A stretch of DNA of 64,000 nucleotides, taken from F23-D06 sp947165685. Its GTDB lineage: Bacteria > Bacteroidota > Bacteroidia > Bacteroidales > WCHB1-69. This document shows positions 60,033 through 64,000 of the stretch, in pieces (within the stretch, counting starts at the first letter, position 1; every line of letters starts with the position of its first letter). The DNA lies in contig CAMVBK010000001.1 in the NCBI GenBank assembly GCA_947165685.1, positions 1-64,000 of the forward strand, in the 5' to 3' direction. The notes under the pieces are model-generated. The model saw only the letters and a list, made by a program, of their open reading frames with translations, was not told the DNA's origin and did not search any database. The translations under genes and the position numbers were made by a program.

Positions 60033-60106
60033 CCCCACACTGCGCTTCGCTTGTGTGGGGTTATTAGCACTTCGTGCGTCTTGCCCCTTCGGGGCTGCTC
60101 AAGGAA
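60033..60106 (-). repeat. 74-bp three-hairpin repeat, copy 2
   Basis: In minus orientation it reads TTCCTTGAGCAGCCCCGAAG onward and aligns without gaps to 37639-37712 with about six differences. The middle stem is GCAC-GAA-GTGC instead of GCGC-GAA-GCGC: both pairing partners changed. Another change falls in the loop of the inner GCG/CGC stem. It faces the phosphodiester glycosidase gene, in its leader. Confidence 0.82.
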
Positions 60107-60145
60107 ATTGTTTTTAATATAAATGTCCTTATTCGTAAAATTCGC

Positions 60146-61162
60146 TTAATTTGCAGACAGCGCCACCACCACGCTCTCAATATCTTCGTCGGTGGTGTCC
60201 CATGAGGTGACGAGCCGGATCTCATCCTCGGCCTCGTTCCAGTAGTAGAAGTAGGTGGTCTGCGCGAGGCGGTCGGCGACTGGTCGCGGAAGCTTGAGTA
60301 ACAGGATGTTGGCGTCGGTGTGCTGGGTAAAGATGTCGCCGATGACAGCGGTGATGCGCTGGCGGAGTTTTTGCGCCTGCGCATTGGCGTGAGCGGCATT
60401 CTTCTTCCACAGCTCGTTTTCAAAGTAGGCGATGAATTGGGTGCTGAGGTACCGCATCTTGGAGCTGAGCTGTGCGCATTGTTTGCGGTGGTACTTGAGC
60501 TCGGGTACTAATTCGGAGTTTAGCGCCACCACGGCCTCGCCCATCAGCATCCCGTTCTTGGTGCCGCCGAAGCTGACGATATCGACTCCGCAGTCGGTGG
60601 TCATTTCCTTAAACGTCTTGCCTAATGCCACGGCGGCGTTGGCGATGCGGGCGCCGTCGAGGTGGAGGTACATGCCGTGCGGGTGGATGAGGTCAGCGAT
60701 GGCGCGGATCTCATCACAGGAATAGACGGTCCCGAGCTCCGAGCACTGCGATATATAGACGGATTTGGGTTGCGAATGATGTTCGAAGCCCCAGTTGGTG
60801 AGGTGAGGCTCAATAAGTTGCGGGGTCAGTTTGCCGTCAGGGGTTGGGATGGGGCAGAGCGAGGCACCGGTCATGAAGGCGGGTGCGCCGCACTCATCGA
60901 CGGCGATGTGGGCGGTTTCGGCGCAGAGGATGCTGTTGAAGGAACGCACGCAGGCGCGCAGGGCCACCACGTTGGCCCCGGTGCCGTTGAAAACGGGGAA
61001 TACCTCGGCCTGCGGGCCGAACTGATCCTTGAAAATATCCCGTACACGCGCGGTGTAGTTGTCGTCGCCGTATGCGATTTCATGGTCAACGTTGCATGCT
61101 GCAATGGCCTCTAAGATAGCGGGATGCACTCCCGAATGGTTGTCGCTTCCGAATGATTTCAT
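60146..61162 (-). CDS. Low-specificity L-threonine aldolase family (PLP enzyme)
   Basis: The 338-residue fold-type I PLP enzyme cleaves L-threonine or allo-threonine to glycine and acetaldehyde. The N-terminus FGSDNHSGVHPAILEAI is diagnostic. FNGTGANVVALRA binds the phosphate, LHLDGARIANAA carries the PLP-ring Asp, and K202 in VSFGGTKNGMLMG should form the Schiff base. The start at 61162 is chosen because the promoter motif at 61179-61186 leaves no room for the longer frame. Length is typical. Confidence 0.92.
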   Translation of the reverse strand: MKSFGSDNHSGVHPAILEAIAACNVDHEIAYGDDNYTARVRDIFKDQFGPQAEVFPVFNGTGANVVALRACVRSFNSILCAETAHIAVDECGAPAFMTGASLCPIPTPDGKLTPQLIEPHLTNWGFEHHSQPKSVYISQCSELGTVYSCDEIRAIADLIHPHGMYLHLDGARIANAAVALGKTFKEMTTDCGVDIVSFGGTKNGMLMGEAVVALNSELVPELKYHRKQCAQLSSKMRYLSTQFIAYFENELWKKNAAHANAQAQKLRQRITAVIGDIFTQHTDANILLLKLPRPVADRLAQTTYFYYWNEAEDEIRLVTSWDTTDEDIESVVVALSAN

Positions 61163-61178
61163 TGTTTTTTTTTGAGGG

Positions 61179-61186
61179 CAAAGATA
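61179..61186 (-). promoter_or_regulatory. -7 promoter element of the threonine aldolase gene
   Basis: TATCTTTG followed by C on the minus strand, 16 bases before the start codon, fits the Bacteroidota consensus. Confidence 0.6.
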
Positions 61187-61226
61187 GTATTTTTCGGGAT
61201 TGCAGGAGTTGTCATTATTTTGTCCG

Positions 61227-61829
61227 CTATGGCAACGAATTGCATTCGCAGTCGTAGAAGTCGTCCAGTTTGCAGTCGGCAATGAAATCTATGGGAATGC
61301 AGTATTTTTCTCCTTTCATGTTGATAAAGACACCTTTTCCGTCATGCTTCTCGTTCACTTTTACATACAAGCTTTGTTCTATGGAGTCGTAGTTCATGAG
61401 CTTTGGGACGAAAAATGCCGCTTTCCCATTCTGGATCCTCAAACCCAAGCCTTCGGCGACATCCTCGTCACGTCGGAAATAGTTTGTGTTGGTTTCTGCC
61501 AAGTCAACGCAAATGGTGTAGTAAGGTCTTCCGAGAGGGTTCTTGTGCTCGTTGACGGACACGACAGTGCCTTCAAAGGTGATGTTTGAGTATGTTTCCT
61601 CGTATAGTTTGTTCTTATGTCCGTTTTTTTGCAGGGAAGAGAGGAATGTCCGTATGCCTACGAAGTGAAAAAGGACGAAGCCCAAAGTCAGTAGAATGGA
61701 GGTCAGTGCGATGTGTTTTCGGGACAAACCCTGTTTTTTGGAGGAAATGATGTGGAGGGTGATGATTCCTGCGGGGAAGAGGAGGAACCAGCAGAGCAGG
61801 AAGAGGAGGAGGAAGATGTCGCGGATCAT
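61227..61829 (-). CDS. Membrane protein of unknown function (200 aa)
   Basis: No family is recognised. Two N-terminal transmembrane helices (about residues 4-28, IFLLLFLLCWFLLFPAGIIT, and 40-62, ALTSILLTLGFVLFHFVGI) are followed by an extracytoplasmic domain of about 130 residues. That domain begins with FEGTVVSVNEHKNPLGRPYY and shows alternating beta strands. It carries two Cys near the end (DFYDCECNSLP) that could be a disulfide or a metal pair. It has its own promoter motif. Topology and size resemble small unnamed envelope proteins of Bacteroidota. Confidence 0.62.
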   Translation of the reverse strand: MIRDIFLLLFLLCWFLLFPAGIITLHIISSKKQGLSRKHIALTSILLTLGFVLFHFVGIRTFLSSLQKNGHKNKLYEETYSNITFEGTVVSVNEHKNPLGRPYYTICVDLAETNTNYFRRDEDVAEGLGLRIQNGKAAFFVPKLMNYDSIEQSLYVKVNEKHDGKGVFINMKGEKYCIPIDFIADCKLDDFYDCECNSLP

Positions 61830-61855
61830 AGGTCAAAGGGTTTTTGTTGTGACGG

Positions 61856-61863
61856 CAAAGATA
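61856..61863 (-). promoter_or_regulatory. -7 promoter element of the 200-aa membrane protein gene
   Basis: TATCTTTG followed by C on the minus strand, 27 bases before the start codon at 61829. Confidence 0.6.
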
Positions 61864-62372
61864 GAAAAAACATCCATATAATGAAGGGGGAGGGGCGAAG
61901 ATGGTTGGGCAACTGTCCTGATTCCAATGAGCGACGATAAACAGAGACTAAAGGATGGCCTGCTGAACGAAAGGGGCATAATCAAGAAGGTAATTGGATC
62001 TGCAGCAGACATTTTCTGTTTATTGTAGTGTTTCTTACGGTCATCTTGTTGTATGTAGTGTTGTTTGGGCTTTTCGATGGGAAATTTGCAGAAATAGTCT
62101 GTCAAAAGATCTTGTGGTTTTGTTATCGGATAACATAGTGGTTTGTGTTTTGAATTAAATGGCGCAAATAAAAAAGTGTCGTTATATTGTTCATTTTTAG
62201 ATGATTGTTTTACTCTAAATGTGTGTAAACCTTTTCTTTCCAGTATATGGAAGTTGACTGTTTACCCCTTTCCGGCTGTTTGAAACTGTTTAATTCACAG
62301 TTAAATAGTAACAGTCTTTTTGCTGTCTTTGGCGGCTGGCACTTGCATGGTACCCCTGCCGCGGTACCTCTG
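61864..62372. other. Gene-poor stretch between the membrane protein and the IS1595-type transposase
   Basis: No supported gene. A short plus-strand frame at 61927 (MSDDKQRLKDGLLNERGIIK and 13 more residues) ends after 33 codons; it may be decayed. The A/T-rich part from 62100 on may include the left end of the transposon, but terminal inverted repeats could not be recognised. Confidence 0.4.
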
Positions 62373-63215
62373 TCACGGACTTACCACGTAGTACGGGATC
62401 ACCTGTTCGACGCGCCCTATCGCCTGCTCGAACCGCTGCGTGTTGTTGCATCGGCAGGTCCTCCTCCTGAACAGTGCTTCATAGACGTATCGGTGGAACA
62501 TCGCGGCGGACACGAAATGGTAAATCCCCGCCACCATACGTTTCACCTGGAGCCACAGTCCGTTCGCAATTCCTTTATTCACAGGTGTTTTCGTTTTCGG
62601 ATCTCGTCTCATGCCGTGCGGTTCTTCTATATTATATTTCTCCAATTCACTCTCCGCCAGCGTCTGGTAGCAGACGTAGTCGTCGGTGAATATCCGGCTG
62701 CTGGGCTGCACGAAAGGGAGAATTTTGGGATGCAGTTCCAGCGGCTCCGTGAGTTGTCTGATGACGAGCGGCCTGCCGGAGCCGTTGTTCACATCGACTT
62801 TTTCCCCATGCACCGTGTCCGGGAAGCCATCATCCTCGTCGCGCAGCAGGATTCTGATTTTGTGCAGGACGTGCCAGGCGGTGCTTTGCGACACCTCGAT
62901 TTCCCTGGCGAGCTGTGCGGAGGAGATGCCCTGTTTGTTGTTGACAATCAGGTAGATGGCTTGAAACCACTGGAGCAGTTTGAGCTTGGTGTTCTGGAAG
63001 ACCGTCCCGACGAGCACGGAAAAAGTACTCTTGCAGTCCTTGCAAGCGTAGCGACCGTCCTTCCGGTGATAGACGGTGGCACAACCGCAGTAGGGGCAGA
63101 CGGGCTTGCCGTGCCATCGTTGCTCGGCGAGGAAGTCAATGCACTTCCGGTCGTCGGAGAAGTGCCTGGTCAGGGCTTTGAGTGTCCTGAACTTGGACAA
63201 GGGGGTGTTTTTCAT
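62373..63215 (-). CDS. Degenerate IS1595-type transposase
   Basis: The 280-residue protein has the IS1595 N-terminal zinc ribbon (KPVCPYCGCATVYHRKDGRY, then ACKDC), and the helix-turn-helix region GISSAQLAREIEVSQSTAWH is intact. In the ISXO2-like catalytic domain the segment that normally holds the first Asp (a DETYxGGK motif) is missing and replaced by DTVHGEKVDVNNGSGRPLV. The second Asp remains in RIFTDDYVCYQTL. In the third motif the usual NGIEN reads NKGIAN, so the acidic residue is lost. It is therefore predicted to be catalytically dead, though its frame is open and it keeps a promoter. The start at 63215 (MKNTPLSKF) is used. Confidence 0.8.
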   Translation of the reverse strand: MKNTPLSKFRTLKALTRHFSDDRKCIDFLAEQRWHGKPVCPYCGCATVYHRKDGRYACKDCKSTFSVLVGTVFQNTKLKLLQWFQAIYLIVNNKQGISSAQLAREIEVSQSTAWHVLHKIRILLRDEDDGFPDTVHGEKVDVNNGSGRPLVIRQLTEPLELHPKILPFVQPSSRIFTDDYVCYQTLAESELEKYNIEEPHGMRRDPKTKTPVNKGIANGLWLQVKRMVAGIYHFVSAAMFHRYVYEALFRRRTCRCNNTQRFEQAIGRVEQVIPYYVVSP

Positions 63216-63253
63216 TTTCAAAGTTTTTGTATGAACGAATATTTTGTCGCCTG

Positions 63254-63261
63254 CAAAGATA
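63254..63261 (-). promoter_or_regulatory. -7 promoter element of the IS1595-type transposase
   Basis: TATCTTTG followed by C on the minus strand, 39 bases before the start codon. Confidence 0.55.
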
Positions 63262-63413
63262 AAATAAAAAAGTGTAAAAACAAGCGATTTGAAGAAAATA
63301 TTTTCCATACTGATAATCAATATGTTATGGATTCGCTGCCAACTTCTGAATACTGAAAACAATCTCCTGCATCCTTCTGTTTTTGCAGAATTTCGCCTAC
63401 CCTTTCCATAAAC

Positions 63414-63447
63414 TTGTCTTACTCTTCGCAAAAAATGTGTACCTTTG
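63414..63447 (+). promoter_or_regulatory. Promoter of the last membrane protein gene
   Basis: TTG (63414-63416) and TACCTTTG (63440-63447) are 23 bases apart, 26 bases before the start codon. Confidence 0.6.
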
Positions 63448-63472
63448 CAGAATCAAATCCAAAGTCTGCGGC

Positions 63473-63937
63473 ATGTCCCATCTTATCAACCATAATTGTC
63501 CACAATCCCATTGCAAGCGCCCCAAAAACCTTCGACCCCCGCGCCACGTTCACCTGAAACTCCTCTATCTCAAGGCATGGCGGAACAAAAGCAATGCCGG
63601 AAATCTCTTCGGGTACAAATTCCTGACTGGCGTGAAGTTGTCTTTCGGCCTTTTCTTCACGTTGGCGCTTGCCTATGCAGCCTTGTCGGACTATATCCCG
63701 CTGTCGTTCGGTTATGAGCGAGCCGCATGGGCTGCCGTTTACATCGTCACAGCCGGTTTCGTCGTCTATTTCACTAAAGTGCTCCCTGACGAAGACGTCC
63801 TTGCTCGTTTTGCCATGCTTGCGGAGAGGGGGATTCGTCACAGGGCGGATTTTTTCCACTTCATCATGTTTAATTGGATAGAGATAGTGCTTTGCGCTAT
63901 TGTCCTTGTGGCCGGCGTCAAAATCTTCTTTTTGTAA
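63473..63937 (+). CDS. Membrane protein of unknown function (154 aa)
   Basis: The family is not recognised. The start at 63473 (MSHLINHNCPQ) follows a promoter motif and gives 154 residues. A basic, His/Pro/Lys-rich N-terminal part is followed by three probable transmembrane helices (VKLSFGLFFTLALAYAAL; AAWAAVYIVTAGFVVYFTKV; FNWIEIVLCAIVLVAGVKIF). It ends at 63937, near the window edge, and seems complete. It is divergent from the transposase, with no obvious partner. Confidence 0.6.
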   Translation: MSHLINHNCPQSHCKRPKNLRPPRHVHLKLLYLKAWRNKSNAGNLFGYKFLTGVKLSFGLFFTLALAYAALSDYIPLSFGYERAAWAAVYIVTAGFVVYFTKVLPDEDVLARFAMLAERGIRHRADFFHFIMFNWIEIVLCAIVLVAGVKIFFL

Positions 63938-64000
63938 GATTTTCGGAAAAATCTCTTTATTGGTGAAAAAAAACATAGCCGTGTAGTTAATCGGTTCTTT

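Noticed and set aside
62247..63356. Plus-strand frame opposite the IS1595-type transposase
   Set aside because: It is the antisense of the transposase, whose zinc ribbon and HTH are clear on the minus strand.

Overview
The window is chromosomal DNA of a member of the Bacteroidota, most likely order Bacteroidales; no genus is assigned. Evidence: many genes are preceded by the Bacteroidota promoter motif TAnnTTTG. Three large secreted proteins end in, or near, type IX secretion (T9SS) C-terminal sorting domains. The core locus has the arrangement secE-nusG-rplKAJL-rpoBC-DUF3467.

Layout. 1-777: gene-free, with hairpins and a promoter. 778-19721: a giant 5,778-residue secreted Ig-like repeat protein followed by an OmpA-family outer-membrane protein. 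20110-31654: secE, nusG, ribosomal proteins L11, L1, L10 and L7/L12, rpoB (TTG start), rpoC and a DUF3467 protein. 31791-35268: gcvT, a cytidylate-kinase-like protein, guanine deaminase, an RsmI-like methylase, and tRNA-Leu(UAA) with tRNA-Gly(GCC). 35355-43349: small envelope proteins, a winged-helix regulator with creD (sharing a putative operator), a B12-binding radical SAM protein and a DUF4153 protein. 43467-45011: comM.

45012-48475 is an accessory island. It holds inverted arrays of palindromic hairpins beside an IS200-like (RAYT-type) Y1 transposase, an ATPase remnant and a second copy of the comM 3' end. It also holds a four-helix-bundle gene split by an IS110-family element. 48467-64000: a membrane LytTR regulator, a 2,235-residue T9SS adhesin, a ProX-type tRNA editing protein, an M14 carboxypeptidase, a phosphodiester glycosidase, a threonine aldolase, a degenerate IS1595-type transposase and two unknown membrane proteins.

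The strongest discovery is the IS110 element (about 46647-48150). Removing it and keeping one shared TGC restores a perfect 120-residue four-helix-bundle reading frame, so both ends are fixed. Its left non-coding end folds into two stem-loops. Their internal loops carry four short guides: two match the left and right halves of the target site and two match the element's own ends, as in the bridge-RNA model of IS110 recombinases. Also notable are a 74-bp three-hairpin repeat with a compensatory base change, and a palindromic AAAGTACTTT operator shared by the regulator operon and creD.
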